In this document: positions 34,506 through 46,949 of the stretch, piece after piece | Numbering within the stretch: position 1 is the stretch's first letter | Layout of the letters: every line of letters starts with the position of its first letter | Assembly: GCF_041146395.1 (NCBI RefSeq) | Contig: NC_091012.1 | Coordinates: 15,676,193 to 15,740,192, forward strand | Direction of reading: 5' to 3' | Source: Eulemur rufifrons | Taxonomy: Eukaryota; Chordata; Mammalia; Primates; Lemuridae | Length of the DNA: 64,000 bases | Made by a program: the position numbers and the translations under genes | The notes under the pieces: generated by a model | The model's database searches: none | What the model was told of the DNA's origin: nothing | Seen by the model: the letters and a program-made list of their open reading frames with translations, nothing else

Positions 34506-35927
34506 CTCCTCCACTGTTGAAGGAAGAGGTCACCAGGAGCAGGGTGACCGACTTCGAGTAACAAAGCCTCCCTTCCTTTGGCTGAGACACTCACTCACCT
34601 GAGGCCTCTGGGCATGAATTCATTCACTCATGCACTGTGCAATGTCCACACCTGGAGTTCACAACCTCCAGACATTCAGGGAGTCTGTGGAAATCAATGG
34701 TGGGAGAATACATTTTTGTGTTCACTAACCTCTAACTGAAATTTAGCATTATGGGTAATGAATGCAGGCAACCAACCACAAGAAGATTAGCAGTACTTGT
34801 CACTTTGTCACCAAGAGGAATCCCTGGTATTTTCATGTCACAGTAACGGTGGCAGCAGCTCTCTCCAAATGTCCTTTACACTTGTCGCTACTTCCAAATT
34901 ACAATAGTTATTAGACCTGCCACTTGACTTTATTATTTAACATATTAATGAAGATGCACATATACTTTATGGTATCACAATTACAGGTTTAGAAATATCC
35001 TGATGAGTGTATTTCAATAAAAGTTCTTTCTTTTGTATTCCTGCCTATTTTATTCCATTCTAAAACATTATTCTGAGAAGGGACCCACAGACTTCCCCCA
35101 GAAAACCAAGGAGAACATTCAGAAGCCCTGCCCTGTGCTGCGCACCAGGGACACAGCAGCCCATGATGAAGGGGTTGGGAGGACACACAGATACAGAGAT
35201 AGAGTGTGGCCTAGTGATTCCTGTGCCAGGGGCATCAGGCCCTGTGGGAGCCCAGCAGACTTCACAACTCCAAATTGACTGGCCATCTCTTGGAGACTTC
35301 TGGGTGAGGAAGGACTATCAGCCTAGAGGAGAGGCCCTACCCGTGATGACCTATTTACCCCTGTTTGTCTGTGCATGTAATGAGATTCCGAAAGCCCAGC
35401 TCTGCCCCCCATTGGCAGTAGCTGATCAGCTCCCTTCCCCCTCTTCTGCTGACAGGAGATATATGCAGCTGTGGCAGCAGAGATGGTCGGTGTGCCCTCG
35501 CTAGCTATGGAAATCCCAGAGTTTCCCTAGAAACAGCTCCAGATGGACCTTGTTGCTAGGGAACGCTGGGATTCCCCAGACTGCAGGATGAGCAAGACAG
35601 TTCCAGCCCCAGGGCAGAGGCACAAGCAGAGCTATGGGTCTGAGCCCCAGGGGATGGATGGTCCCCCTTGACTCCCATCCTTCCAGGACACCCACGTGAA
35701 AGGCTGCGGTACGCTGGGTGAGGGGATCTTGAGTGGGGAATGAGGAGGGAGTGCTGAGGGTAAGCAAACTCCTTTGAAAAGTCCAAAAGAGCCCAAGTGC
35801 TAGGAAGTGGAAGGCATGCGACTTCAGGAAGCTCTCAATCTTCAAGTCCAGCACTTACTTGCATGTTTCTAAAGCCCTTTCTCAAGATGATACTGTAGCA
35901 CAAACCTGATTGGTTTCAAGAGCAGGC
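34506..35927. other. No gene recognised
   Basis: Non-repetitive sequence that becomes GC-richer towards 35.1-35.8 kb. Two X-box-like palindromic motifs occur at 35521-35534 and 35552-35564. No exon matching a known family was found. Confidence 0.45.
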
Positions 35928-36213
35928 CTGGGCTGGGCAAGGTGGCTCATGCCTGTAATCCTAGCACTTTGGGAGGCCGAGGCAGGAGGATTGCTTGAGC
36001 TTAGGAGTTTGACACCAGCCTGAGCAAGAGCAAGACCCCATCTCTACTATAAATGGAAATAAATTAGCCAAACAACTAAAAATAGAAAAAATTAGCTGGG
36101 CATGGTCGCTTAAGCGCAGGAGTTTGAGATTGCTGTGAGCTAGGCTGACGCCAGGGCACTCTAGCCCAGGCAAGAGAGTGAGACTCTGTGTCATAAAATA
36201 AAAAAAAAAAAAG
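35928..36213 (+). mobile_element. Alu SINE with internal deletion
   Basis: Starts GGGCTGGGCAAGGTGGCTCATG and ends in a short A-rich tail. Roughly 50 bp of the right monomer head is missing between GGGCATGGT and CGCTTAAGC. Confidence 0.92.
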
Positions 36214-37134
36214 AGCCGGCCCAAGATTAGAACCAAGGTCAGTGGCACCGGTGTGCAGCCTAGGCAGTCACACAGGTCCCCTACTTACAAGAGCTCTGCA
36301 CCCGTGAGTTAATGCTTTGCTGTCACTGACTTGAAATGCTGGGAGGCAATAAACGTCTGTGGTTCAGGACACCTGGTCTGTGGTGCTTTGTTACAGCAGC
36401 CGGAGCAGACCAGCACAGGCTGCCTCCCTCCTCCCGCACCCGCCAGGTAAGGACTAGGACTATTTCACAGACGAGGGATGCAGGACTCTCAGGGGTTACC
36501 TGTCTCGCTCAGGGTCATGCAAGCTACAAGGTGGCCACGCCAGAACTTGAGCTCAGCTTTGTCTCTGTCCTAGGCCCGTATTTACAACTTGGCCGGCCTG
36601 GGACGGACTGCATCCCAGCTCACCCAGTTCACAACACCGGGGGCCCTTTTCTGGGCACACCCATCTCTCTGCTCCCCTGAGGGCGGAGGAACATCCTGGA
36701 CAGGTCTTCGGAGTCCAGGCTCATCATCAGCACATTTCTGCCTCACGTTCCAGTTTCTCAAAGCTTCCCTGTGGCTTGCACCCCTGCCTCAAGCTGAGAC
36801 GACCGCCCTGGCTGGGTATCTTGACAGAAAGTCTCTGGTGCCATATCAACACTTACTGTCTTAAAGACCAAACAAAAGAGAAGCTATGAACAGCCTTTGA
36901 AAAGCATCACTCAACAAAGTGGCGGCCACGTGGGGTTCCTGTACACTTCACCATCAAGGGGACAGCCTTCCTTTAGTAGGAAAGTGGCTGCACCAGGAGG
37001 TCCCAGATTCTGCTGCCTTTTCCTAGAGGAGCATTTCAGCTCTCTTTGACTCTCCTTTCAATCCCAGAGCAAGCATGCTCCTCTCCTAGAAAGCCAAAGC
37101 AATGACAGACAGTTAGGGAGACTTTTTATTCCTT
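36214..37134. other. No gene recognised
   Basis: Mixed-composition unique sequence. The open frames at 36336-36680 and 36589-36864 overlap in different frames and have no recognisable domain. Confidence 0.45.
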
Positions 37135-37310
37135 TTTCTTTTTAAAGAAGATTTTTAGGTTAATGGTGTTTTGTTGAGGTGTAATGTTCGTGCAATAAAC
37201 TGCCCAGATCTTCGGTGTCAAGACTGATGAAAAATTTAACAAATATACACTCCCACACAACCATGATGCTAGTCAAAATGGTAGGTGTGTTTCTAAATAG
37301 AAATCCTCCC
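37135..37310 (-). mobile_element. Old L1 3' fragment
   Basis: Antisense L1-tail pattern, with GTTGAGGTGTAATGTTCGTG and the following ATAAACTGCCCAGATC block. Confidence 0.5.
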
Positions 37311-37344
37311 TCTCTGCTCCGAGGCTTCTGTGCACAGTGTGCCA

Positions 37345-37480
37345 ACTCTGTCCACACTACGTGCTGGACACTGAGGATACAGAGTTGGAGCACAAGGTCA
37401 ATGGCGTAGATGACCTTTCTAATCCGGCAGGACAACAGCTATGACAAAGAAGACAGGGACAAGGGCTCGGGAAGCACAGA
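37345..37480 (+). repeat. Possible MIR fragment
   Basis: TGCTGGACACTGAGGATACAGAG resembles the MIR core (…GGCACTGGGGATACAG…). Degraded, so only a tentative call. Confidence 0.4.
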
Positions 37481-37525
37481 GAGGAATGCAGGTCCAGCCT
37501 GGAGGAGTCCCTAAAGATCACCCTG

Positions 37526-37822
37526 AGCTGGGCACAATGGCCCACACCTGTGTTCCCAGCACTTTGAGGGGCCGAGGCTGCAGGGTCGCTTGAGGCCAGG
37601 AGTTCACGACCAGCCTGGGCAACATAACAAGACCCTGTCTCTACAAAAAATAAGCAAAATTAGCCGGGTGTAGCTAAGCACCCCTGTAGTCTCTGCTACT
37701 CAGGAGGCTGAGGCAGAAGAATCACTTGAGCCTTGGACTTTGAGGTCCAGGGAGATATGATCATGCCCCTGCACACCAGCCTGGGGCAACAGAGCGAGAC
37801 CTCATCTCTACAAAAATAGAGA
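37526..37822 (+). mobile_element. Alu SINE, older type
   Basis: Dimeric Alu starting AGCTGGGCACAATGGCCCAC. It lacks the lemur-type middle segment and ends in (GA)n. Its divergence suggests an older insertion than the Alu at 6.4 kb. Confidence 0.9.
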
Positions 37823-38159
37823 GAGAGAGAACGTAAGAAAGATTGATTCCCTAGAGCATGTGACAGGTAAGCTGGATCTTGTAGAATAAGGAGTCTGCTA
37901 AGAGGAGACCGGAAATAAAGGGATATTGCTCACATAATGATATGCAGAGGCTTCGGGGTACCCAGAGTCTTAGGAGAGAGTTCATAGTAAATACGGCAAA
38001 AGATGGCTCTTAGGGTGCCATCTGGGTTCAGGGACAAGATATGATCAGAGAGAAATGAAATCGAGCTTGTCATCTGACTTAGCAGCTATTTCTGAGGCCA
38101 GAACAGTCAGTACCTGTCTCATGTCCATGTCTGGTTTTATTGCTTGGGGTCAAAGGCCT

Positions 38160-38485
38160 TTGCCCAATACATGGAGCAAAGGCTGACCCACAGACACACC
38201 CATACATTCCCACACTCACTCCCACTTCCACAGGAATACACCCGTTCTTATGGACATGCTCACACATTCAGTCCCACACAACACAAACACTCGCACACAG
38301 ACATGCTCACATGTTCACATATGCACAGACGTGTCTCACACACACCGACACATTCACCTGCACATGAAAACACTCACAAATTCACTCACACATGGACATG
38401 CTCACATACTTTCATACACACAGCACAAACAATCACACACAGACACACGTGCACTAACACAAACATGCATGCACACACAACCGTG
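38160..38485. repeat. Degenerate CA-rich tandem repeat
   Basis: An irregular array of CACACA, CTCACA and GACATGCTCACA units. GACATGCTCACA occurs at about 38252, 38302 and 38395. The open frames across it are compositional artefacts. Confidence 0.8.
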
Positions 38486-38673
38486 AATCTTGTTTGGGGG
38501 CTCATTCCCTTCAGTTTTTATCAGGAAATATTTAGAAAAAGAGTGTTTCACCCCTTCATTTCCTCTGTTTTGCCCTTCCTTTCAGCATATCACTGCCCCC
38601 TCCGTTGTGTGCCTCTCCACCCTGCAAAGCCCCTGGGCCCTGCCACCCTGACATCAGTGTGTCTCCTTGCCAG

Positions 38674-38826
38674 GGTCCTACGTGCCCCTGATACTCAAAT
38701 TCCAGGTACAGAGGGAAGTCAACAGCTACCTTTGGCAGGTCTACTGGTCTATGGTCCTCACCACTATTCTCTCCTGGATATCGTTTTGGATGAACTATGA
38801 CTCCTCTGCAGCCAGGGTGACAATTG
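38674..38826 (+). pseudogene. GABRQ: Isolated GABRQ exon (GABA-A receptor theta, TM1-TM2 region)
   Basis: A 153-bp exon, the usual size of this exon in GABA-A subunit genes, bounded by CTCCTTGCCAG and donor GTAGGT. It starts and ends in phase 1 and is open throughout. It encodes the pre-TM1 segment (SYVPLILKFQVQREVNSYL), TM1 (VLTTILSWISFWMNY) and the start of TM2 (DSSAARVTIG). The REVNSYL and WMNYDSSAARVTIG motifs point to the theta subunit, whose gene lies beside MAGEA/CSAG genes in human Xq28. The subunit contributes to a GABA-gated chloride channel in the neuronal membrane. The TM1 proline that is nearly invariant in Cys-loop receptors is Ser here (YWSMVL). I found no other GABRQ exon on either side, notably neither the TM2-TM3 exon nor the long loop/TM4 exon, so this is most likely a relic or duplicated fragment. 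Confidence 0.75.
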
Positions 38827-39740
38827 GTAGGTCCTGTCTCCGTCCCAGGGGGAGCGTGGGTTGTCTTCCTCGGAACAAAAAAGTCTAGCGTAAGGGAGTG
38901 GTACCTGGCGCAGCGTGTGCCTGCTTACACAAGGAAGCAAGGGCTTTTCCAGAAGGCGTGTGTGTAGGTGCTTGGCCAAGCCCCGGTGGAGAGACTGACA
39001 TTGGAGATGGGTGTGAAAAACACACTAGAGTTGCAATCCTTGTATGTTGTGCCCAAAGTACCAGAATTCATAGTTTGTCGAGTCCATAAGTAAATGGACA
39101 AGTCACACATTTAGATCAGAAATACAACACAACAAACATTGATTTAATCAAGGCATCAGAACACCTTACCAGGCAGCAGGGCTTCAAGAGGAGCTGCCCC
39201 GAAGGAGTCTCTAATGGGCCTCAGATCCAGGTCTGCTTTCTCTGTCACTGAGACTCCTTGGCCTCCATCTTCAGGAGATCATTCGGGACTAAACCTTTGC
39301 ATTTGTGTAATAGTTTTGGGTTCACAAAATTTTCCCGGGGACTAAAGAAAGAAGAAAGGGGAAGGGGCCAGCATAGGGCAAGGTGGGACTTTCTTCTCAC
39401 ACTGCATGTCTAATTCAGGTCATTGGGGGAGCTTCTGCTTATGGTAGCTATTGATGTGTTCTTCTTCAATCTTCAGGGCAGGGGGACACAAACCTAGTGG
39501 GGCTTGCATTATTAATTCAGTGCTGCTGTCAGAAGGGAAACACCTCACTTTCACTCACAATTCATTAGCTAGGACTAATGACATTGACCCAACTACAAGG
39601 AGCCAGGACATTCAGCTTGCTATGTATCCAGGAGGGGTGAAGGATTTGTCACTGAAGAGTGCTGATAACAACCATATGTACTTTCCCTTGGTCTTTGAAG
39701 GCATGTTGCTTGCTCTTTTTCACACTTAGGGGTACTCATG
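38827..39740. other. No further GABRQ exon or other gene recognised
   Basis: Unique sequence following the GABRQ exon. I looked for the conserved TM2-TM3 exon (T-T-I-D-S-H-L-R) and did not see it. Confidence 0.5.
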
Positions 39741-39744
39741 TCTT

Positions 39745-40215
39745 CCTTTTCATTTTTATTGTTATGTGTACATCATAGTTGTATATCTCTATAGGGTATA
39801 TGTGATGTTTTGATACTGGCACAGAATGTGAATTAATCAAATCAGGGTAATTGGGGCTTCCATCACCTCAGGTATTTATCATGTCTTTGTGTTAGAAACA
39901 TTTCTATCCTAGCTATTTTAAAGCATACCCTAACTTATTGTTGACTATAGTCACTTTGTTGTGCTATGAAATAGTGTTCATTCTATCTACCATCTAACTA
40001 TATTTTTGCATCCTTTAATCATCCCCACCTTATCCCCCTGTCCTCACTACCCTTGGCCTCTGATAACCGTCTTCATACTCTCTGTTTCCATGAGATATTT
40101 CTGATGTTTAGCTCCCACATATGAGTGAGAACGTGTAAGATTTGTCTTTTTGTGCGTGGCTTATTTCACTGAACATAACGTTCTCCAGTTTCATCCATGT
40201 TGTTGCAAATCTCAG
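39745..40215 (-). mobile_element. L1 3' fragment, antisense
   Basis: Antisense L1 tail with TATAGTCACTTTGTTGTGCTATG and the CATATGAGTGAGAACGTGTAAG block, ending near TCCATGTTGTTGCAAATCTCAG. Confidence 0.75.
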
Positions 40216-40524
40216 TCCCCTTTTTGCAGTAGTCTTCTCATCTTTAACCTTGACACATAAGTCATCAACATATGTTAATTTCAAAATATTGCTATTCATC
40301 AGTGAGCTATCTACTGTGGGTAGTGCACAGAAGGAGCTCCAGGCAGTCATTCCTCTCATCCATTACCCCCAAGAAAAGGAAAAAACAGCCCTTTTGCTAT
40401 TTATGATGGGCTGCAGTACCGATATCCCAGAGGTCACAGGGGCCAGGAGTGAGACTCAGAACCAAGCTCTCTCCAGGTACGGGAGCTGAGCTTTATTGTG
40501 TAAGTTTTTCACCTTCACCTGAAA

Positions 40525-40875
40525 GGTTGTGTATCAGTCAGGGTTATCCAGAGAGACGGAACCAATAGGATGCATAGACAGATAGACACAGATATATGAG
40601 AGGAGATTGATTAAGGGAATTGGTTCATGCAGTTTTGGAGGCTGAAAAGTCCCAAAATAGGCCATCTACAAGCTGAAGAAACAGGGAGCCAGCAGCGTGG
40701 CTGAGTCCAAGTCTCAAGGCCTTGCAACCAGGGAAGCAGATGGTATAACTCTTAGATGGAGGACAAAGGCCCAAGACCCCAGAGCAGATGCTGCTGCAAG
40801 TCCAAAAGTCCAAAGGCCAGAAAGCCTGAAGTTCTGCTGTCCAAGGGCAAGAGAAGAAGGGTGTCCCAGCTCCGG

Positions 40876-40911
<36 letters not shown>

Positions 40912-41140
40912 GCGCGCAAACTTGCCTTTCCTCTGCCTTTTTGTTCCATCCAGGCCTCAGCCAATTAGATCATGCCTAGCCACACTGGGTGAGGGCAAAT
41001 GTTCCTTACTTAGTCCACTAATTTGAATGCCAATCTCTTCTAGAAACACCCTCACAGACACACCCAGAAATAATGCTTCACCAACTACCAGGGTATCCCT
41101 TCAACTAGTAAATTCCACATCTAAAATTAACCATCACAAG
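40525..41140 (+). repeat. Interspersed repeat of unassigned class
   Basis: Matches a common mammalian repeat running from TATCAGTCAGGGTTATCCAG to AAAATTAACCATCACAA. It contains a (GA)n tract with CGCGCGC at about 40875-40918. The open frames 40697-41026 and 40756-40968 lie inside it. A second partial copy occurs at 58730-58912. I could not assign the family with confidence. Confidence 0.6.
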
Positions 41141-41639
41141 TTGTATATCCTATTCTGGCTACAAGAAAGGCTAATGCACCCAAGACGCTAAAGCCCAAGC
41201 TGAGGAAGACAGCAAACTCAACTCCACAACAGCTGAGTTGGTCCTGAACAGAGTGGATCTGGAGATGACCCAGGCCTTCATTGAAATCTCTCACAAAACC
41301 ATAAGTCAACCTCTTCTGGAGTCTTGGCATTCCTGAATTCTGCCGAGGCCCCTGTCCAGAGTGAGGGCAGCCAAAAGGAAGTATGTGGAGCAGAGGTGGG
41401 AGCGAGTGTTCATCTGGGCCACCAACTACCCTTGGGTAGATGGAATAATCGAGATGGTGCTCTCCCTGCTACAGGGCCCTTCAGCCCATCACCCTGTGGC
41501 TCCATTTTGGGTGACCCCATTCTGATTCAGAGACTGACTGCCAACCTAAAGCCTTTCAAACCAGGAGCTGCAAATCCCATTATAATACCATTTTAATGGT
41601 GGAGGTTCTTCATTAAGACACTTCCCCCAACACCCCTAC

Positions 41640-42180
41640 CCAGACTGGTGACAGTTCATGTGCTGCTGCGGGAGGCCCCCACACTGGTATCCCTGGAGGC
41701 CCCCTGCCCACTAGGAATGAGTTCAGTGTCATCCCATGATGCCTGTCCTCTCCATATTTACAGCACCCCTGACCTCAGCAAGGAGAAAGACACTTCCTGT
41801 GCACCTTTCACAAAGTTTACTCAAAATGGATCCTAGACCTAAATGTGAAGCACAAAGCTATAAAGCTTCTGAAAGGTAACAAACGTGGAAGAAAATCAAG
41901 GTGAACTTGGATTTGGCAATGACTTCTTAGATACAACACCAAAGGGATGACTCATGAAAGAAAAAATTGATAAGTTAGACATTATTAAAATTAAAACTTC
42001 TACTCTGTGAAAGACACTGTTAGGAGAATCCTCCCCAGATGGTGGTAGTTCCCGTGCTGGTAGGGGAAGCCCTCTCACTGATATCTCTGCAGGTCCCCTG
42101 CCCACTTGGACTGAGTTCAATGTCATCCCATGGTACTTAGCCCTCCACATTTAGAGTACCTCTTACCACAGGATGGAGAG
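41640..42180. repeat. Duplicated ~140-bp segment flanking an L1 fragment
   Basis: 41640-41790 and about 42040-42180 are similar (shared CCCCTGCCCACT, GAGTTCARTGTCATCCCATG). Between them, 41818-42024 is a sense L1 ORF2 fragment (GGATCCTAGACCTAAATGTG; GATTTGGCAATGACTTCTTA). Flanking sequence from 41141 to 42850 shows no recognised gene. Confidence 0.55.
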
Positions 42181-42849
42181 ATACCCTCCTTTGCTCCATC
42201 AAGTACTCCAAGTCCTATAAGCAGGGGTGTGCAGAGAAGAATTTCTGCAAAAGAGCAACATCTGTGGTACACCTTAAATGGGTCAAACAAAAAGAGTGGC
42301 CAAAGCCCCCAAGCCCTTCTCTCCATCAAGAGCTCTCATCCAGGTGAAGAGGGAGGCAGGACTCTGCTCCCCTCACATGTTGACAACCTGGCCTTGCCTC
42401 TAAGCCACTAAAGGCCTCCTTGGCCTGGTCAGCATGTCAGTCCAACATCCCCTGTCAGGAGTCTCTGGACTCATACATCAAGTCACACTTGTTGGAGCAC
42501 CAGGGCTCCAGTGGCCAGCAGGGCTGCTGTGAGAGGTGGAATGAGCATATCATTGGTCCAGGTAGCCTTTTATCAAGCTGCCTCTAGCCACCACGTCCAG
42601 CTCTTTGAAAATGAAGGCCCATTAAGGTAGCAAGGCCATCTGTGTCAGAGACAGGGAGCAGAAGGAGCTGCCATTTCCTCTCTTTCTCCCCAGCTCATAT
42701 CATCTCCATCCCTTCTGGCACTGAATGATATCCCCAGACTCTTTCAGTCCTTTCCCCTCCAGCATTTTCAAAGCCCTACTTGGCCCACAATGCTAGCTTC
42801 CTTCAACTATTTAATATAGTTTTCTGTGTTTTGAAATGTTTTATAACAA

Positions 42850-44890
42850 TAATTGAAAAAGTAGACCTTTAATCCCTCTGCAATTGATTTTTATATAGCT
42901 TCAGAAGAATTCCAGTTGCATTGGGGTTTCTACATGGAGATCCAGTTGTTTCACTGTCATTTACTAAAAATACTGGGATTCCCCACTGTTCTGCAGTTGC
43001 ACCTTTTTTGTAAATCAACGGTCCATATATAAGCCTCTATTTCAAGAGTACAGTATTTACATTTTGATCTGCTTGTCAACCACGGCACACATACCACAAA
43101 CTTAATTACTCTAGCATTTTAATAATTCTTACTCATCTGGTAGAGTAACTAGTTTTATCTTCCCCTATTCCTTCAAGACTGTCTTGGCTATGCTTGGCCT
43201 GTTGCATGCCAATTTAAACATTACACTCATTGGCTCACGTTTCACACAGATATGCACATAAACAGACATATTCACCCAAAAAGCCTTTGGGAATTTTTAT
43301 TTAGATTACAGTCAATCTGTAGATTAATTAAGGAGAATTAACGTCTTTATCCAACTGAATCTTCATAACCATGATCATATTATACTTTATTTTTAGTTAG
43401 GTGTTTATTAACTTTTCTAAAGAGTGTTTTTATATTTTTTCCATAGAGTTCCTAAACGTGCTTTGGCTAGATTTACCCTTCAATATTTAATATTTTGGTA
43501 TGATAGGTTACAAGCCACATTTTGCTGACTTACATTTTCATTTTATAGTATTTGTTGCTGCATAAACAAAGTTTATGTTTTGTATATTGATATTATACCA
43601 AGAACCTTGACATTCACTTTTTTTGACTGAATAGTTTAACCTTAGTTCTTTTGGATTTTCTTCACACAGAGTCTAATCATCTGTTAATCACGAACACTTT
43701 ATTCCCTATTTTATGAATTGCTATCTCTTCTGCTTCTCATTACTGCACTGGACAGTATCTCCATCAAGATATTGCAGAGAAATGGTAAAGGGAAGACTCC
43801 TTGTCTAATCCTCAGTTTCAAAGCAAAAGCTTTCAAATTTCCCCATATGTGTACGATGTTTGCTATAGGCTTTTCACACATATCCTTTATCTAGTTGACT
43901 TTTCTTTTTTTTCCAGTTTCCCAACCTTTTTATTTTAGAATAGTGTTGGATTTACAGAAAAATTGCAAACATAGTACAGGGAGTTCCCACATGGCCCACA
44001 TTCGCTTTCCCCTATTAATTAACATCTTAGTATGGTACATTGTTTACAAATAATGAACCAATAGTGATACAATGTTATTAACAGAAGTCCACACTTTCTT
44101 TAGATTTCCTTAGTCGTTACTTAATATCTTTTTTCTGTTCCAGGATCCTATCCAAGATTCTACAGGATATTTAGCCATTACGCCTTCTTAGACTCCTCGT
44201 GGCTATGACATTTTCTCAGGCAGTCCTTGTTTTTGATGACCTTGACAGTTTTGAGGAGTTCTAGTCAGGTATATTGTAGGATGCCCCTCTCTTGGAATTT
44301 TGCTGAAGATTTTGTCATGATTAGCTTGGTATTATGGGTTTGGAAAGGGGAGGACCACAGAGTTAAAGTGCTATTCTCGTGACATCATATCAAAGATACA
44401 TACAATCAGCAATGACTTCTCACTGTTTTCATTTTATTTCAAAATATTACAGGGGTAAAAACCCTTTGGTTACATACACTGCCTTTGTACTGCCCGAGTC
44501 AGAGCTGCAAGTATACCCATCTCCCAGACAGCTCACTACACCCGTTCGGTTTGAATTTACCCATCCCCTCCTTCCCCCTCCCATCTGCCCTACACTTATC
44601 ACTGTGGATATCAATCTTGATCACCTGGCAGAGGGAGCGTTTTTCAGGCTTCCCTGCTATAGAGTTACTCTTTTCCCCCTTTTCCACACTGTACTTTCTT
44701 TGGAAGGAAGTCACGGTGACCAGCCAACACTTGAGAAGTATGGAGTATCTACACAAATGATAGATATGTAATACTTCTTCACAGGAGATTTATCTATTCT
44801 CCCCCATTTGTTCAGTCATTTATTTATCAGCATAGACTCATGGATATAAATTTTATACTTTGTGGGAGAGGGTGGGGTAGAAAAAAAATT
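42850..44890 (-). mobile_element. Old L1 sequence, antisense, with a nested younger L1 3' fragment
   Basis: Degenerate antisense L1 ORF2 at 42850-43905, then an older tail-like part (TTACAGAAAAATTGCAAACATAG; GTTCCAGGATCCTATCC). A 3' UTR fragment of a lemur-type L1 (about 44420-44600, TACATACACTGCCTTTGTAC) is inserted. The older element resumes to about 44890 (TTATCTATTCTCCCCCATTTG). Confidence 0.6.
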
Positions 44891-44959
44891 TTATACTTTG
44901 AGAAATATCTCTCTGTTGGGAATGCATGTCGATTTTTATTAAATACCATTATGTATAAA

Positions 44960-45350
44960 TTTACTGTAACCAGGGAAATGCAACTTAAAACCACAATCGG
45001 ATACCATCTTACTCCAATTAGAATGGCCATTATTAAAAAGTCAAAAAAACATTAGTTGTTAGTGTGGATGCAGTGAAAATGAAACACTTATACACTCTTG
45101 CTGGGAATGTAAATTAGCATGCAACTTTCTCAAAGAACTAAAAGTAGATCTACCATTGATTCTGCAAACCCAGTATTGGGTATCTACCCAGACGAAAAGA
45201 AATCATTATATCCAAATGACATATCTACTCATATGTTTATCACAGCACAATTCAACATTGCAAAAATATGGAATCTACCTAAGTGCCCATCAACTGAATG
45301 GATTAAGAAATTGAGGTATATATATATATATATATGCACACATATACACA

Positions 45351-45386
<36 letters not shown>

Positions 45387-45745
45387 ATGGAGTGCTATTC
45401 AACAATAAGAAAGAGTGAAATAGTGTCTTTTGCAGCAACTTAGAGGGAACTGGAGGACATTATCTTAAGTGAAGTAACTCTGGAACAGATAAATAAATGC
45501 TCCATATTCTCGCTTATAAGTGGGAACTAAACTATGGCTACATAAGGGCACACGGAGTGGTATAATGGACGTTGAAGACTCAAAAGGGTGAGGATGAGAG
45601 GAGGTGAGGTATGGTAAATTACCTATGGGGCACAATGTACAATACTCAGGTGAAGGATACACCAAAATCCCAGACTTCACCACTATATAATATATACGTA
45701 CAACAGAATTCAATTTGTACCCCCCAAAACTTAAAATTTTAAAAA
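44960..45745 (+). mobile_element. L1 LINE 3' fragment
   Basis: Sense ORF2 end (GGGAAATGCAACTTAAAACC; TATTGGGTATCTACCCAGA) and 3' UTR with an A-rich end. A (TA)n/(AC)n microsatellite at 45317-45386 has expanded inside it. Confidence 0.85.
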
Positions 45746-46609
45746 AGATTAATAAGTTTACTGTAGATATGATTTGTCTCCTTCAATCTGTTACTATAGT
45801 TATCCAGTCCTGGGATTATTTGCTCCCAGATCCATCTCTCATTTTCTCCTACTCTGCTCTCCACTCTACAGGATTTGACTCCTGAAGGCTCCAATTCCTA
45901 GGCTCACCAACATTTGGTTGCCATTTTGGTTTAGGAAGATAGAGCGATTAGAGGTTTTTCTCCTCCTTCTTCTGCATCAGGTGACTTCTCCTTCAGTGGC
46001 TACATTTTCCATGGCTCCAGCCACCATCAGATAGTCCCACTATGATTCCAGATCCTGTTGAACCCAATACCTAGGCTCCATTAATGCTAAATTCATGTTT
46101 GTCCTTCAGACCTAGAGGTGAGATTGACTTCCTCGTGTGGCTAATTATTGGGTTCTCCAACTCTCCCTCGTTTGGCTTCTCCATCATTTGTGTAATCAGT
46201 CCCCTGCATTAAATTCCCTCTGTATTAAATATTGATAGAAGTTTCTATTTTCCTAGAAAATCCTTGACTCTTACACATGGCCAGTTATGTTGATTGATCT
46301 TCTAGTGTTAAACATCTTTGCATTCCTGCAATTAACCCAACTCTGTCAACAGCATTTAAATATGTTTAAAACTGTTCTATAACTAATGACAAAAACAATA
46401 CAAAATAAAATGCTTTTGGAACCTGAAATCTCCTCCAAGTGACGTTCTAGTTCTGTCATCCTTTTCACAGTCCTCTCAAAAATAATTTTCACACCTTGTT
46501 TGGGGATAAATTTTGAAAATATTAATAGCATAAGTAAAACAATAATATATTCAACTTGTAAAAAATTCAAGTCATACACATAAAGCTATATAACACTAAC
46601 TGTATGATA
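45746..46609. other. No gene recognised
   Basis: AT-rich intergenic sequence without a clear repeat or exon. Confidence 0.45.
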
Positions 46610-46945
46610 CAGCCCAAGTGATACTCAGAGGGAAATAGATAGCATTAAATATATGAGACAATGAAAATGTTTAAAACATCTGCAAATTTCAAGAAACTAA
46701 AGAATAAATACCATATGCAACTTATCTTAGTAGAAGGTATGAAATAATGAAGATAAAAGCAGAAATAATGAAGCAGATAACAGTAGAGATAACTGACAAA
46801 ACACAATTCTTTGAAAATACTTACAAAATAGACATTTTTCCTAGTAGGATCAATTACTAAAGAAAAAAAGCATAAACAATGGAAGTTAAATAAATTGTAA
46901 AAAACATAGATACAGAAGAGATTTGAATAAGAGAACACTACATAT
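46610..46945 (+). mobile_element. Old L1 ORF2 fragment, sense
   Basis: Degraded but recognisable: AAATAGATAGCATTAAATATATGA, then an A-rich region ending GAATAAGAGAACACTACA. Confidence 0.65.
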
Positions 46946-46949
46946 ACGA

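Noticed and set aside
38144..38800. 218-codon open frame rich in His and Thr
   Set aside because: Produced by the CA-rich tandem repeat read in frame. Its tail runs out of frame over the GABRQ exon.
40697..41026. 109-codon open frame with Arg/Glu-rich end
   Set aside because: Lies within the interspersed repeat at 40525-41140; the Arg/Glu run is the (GA)n microsatellite.
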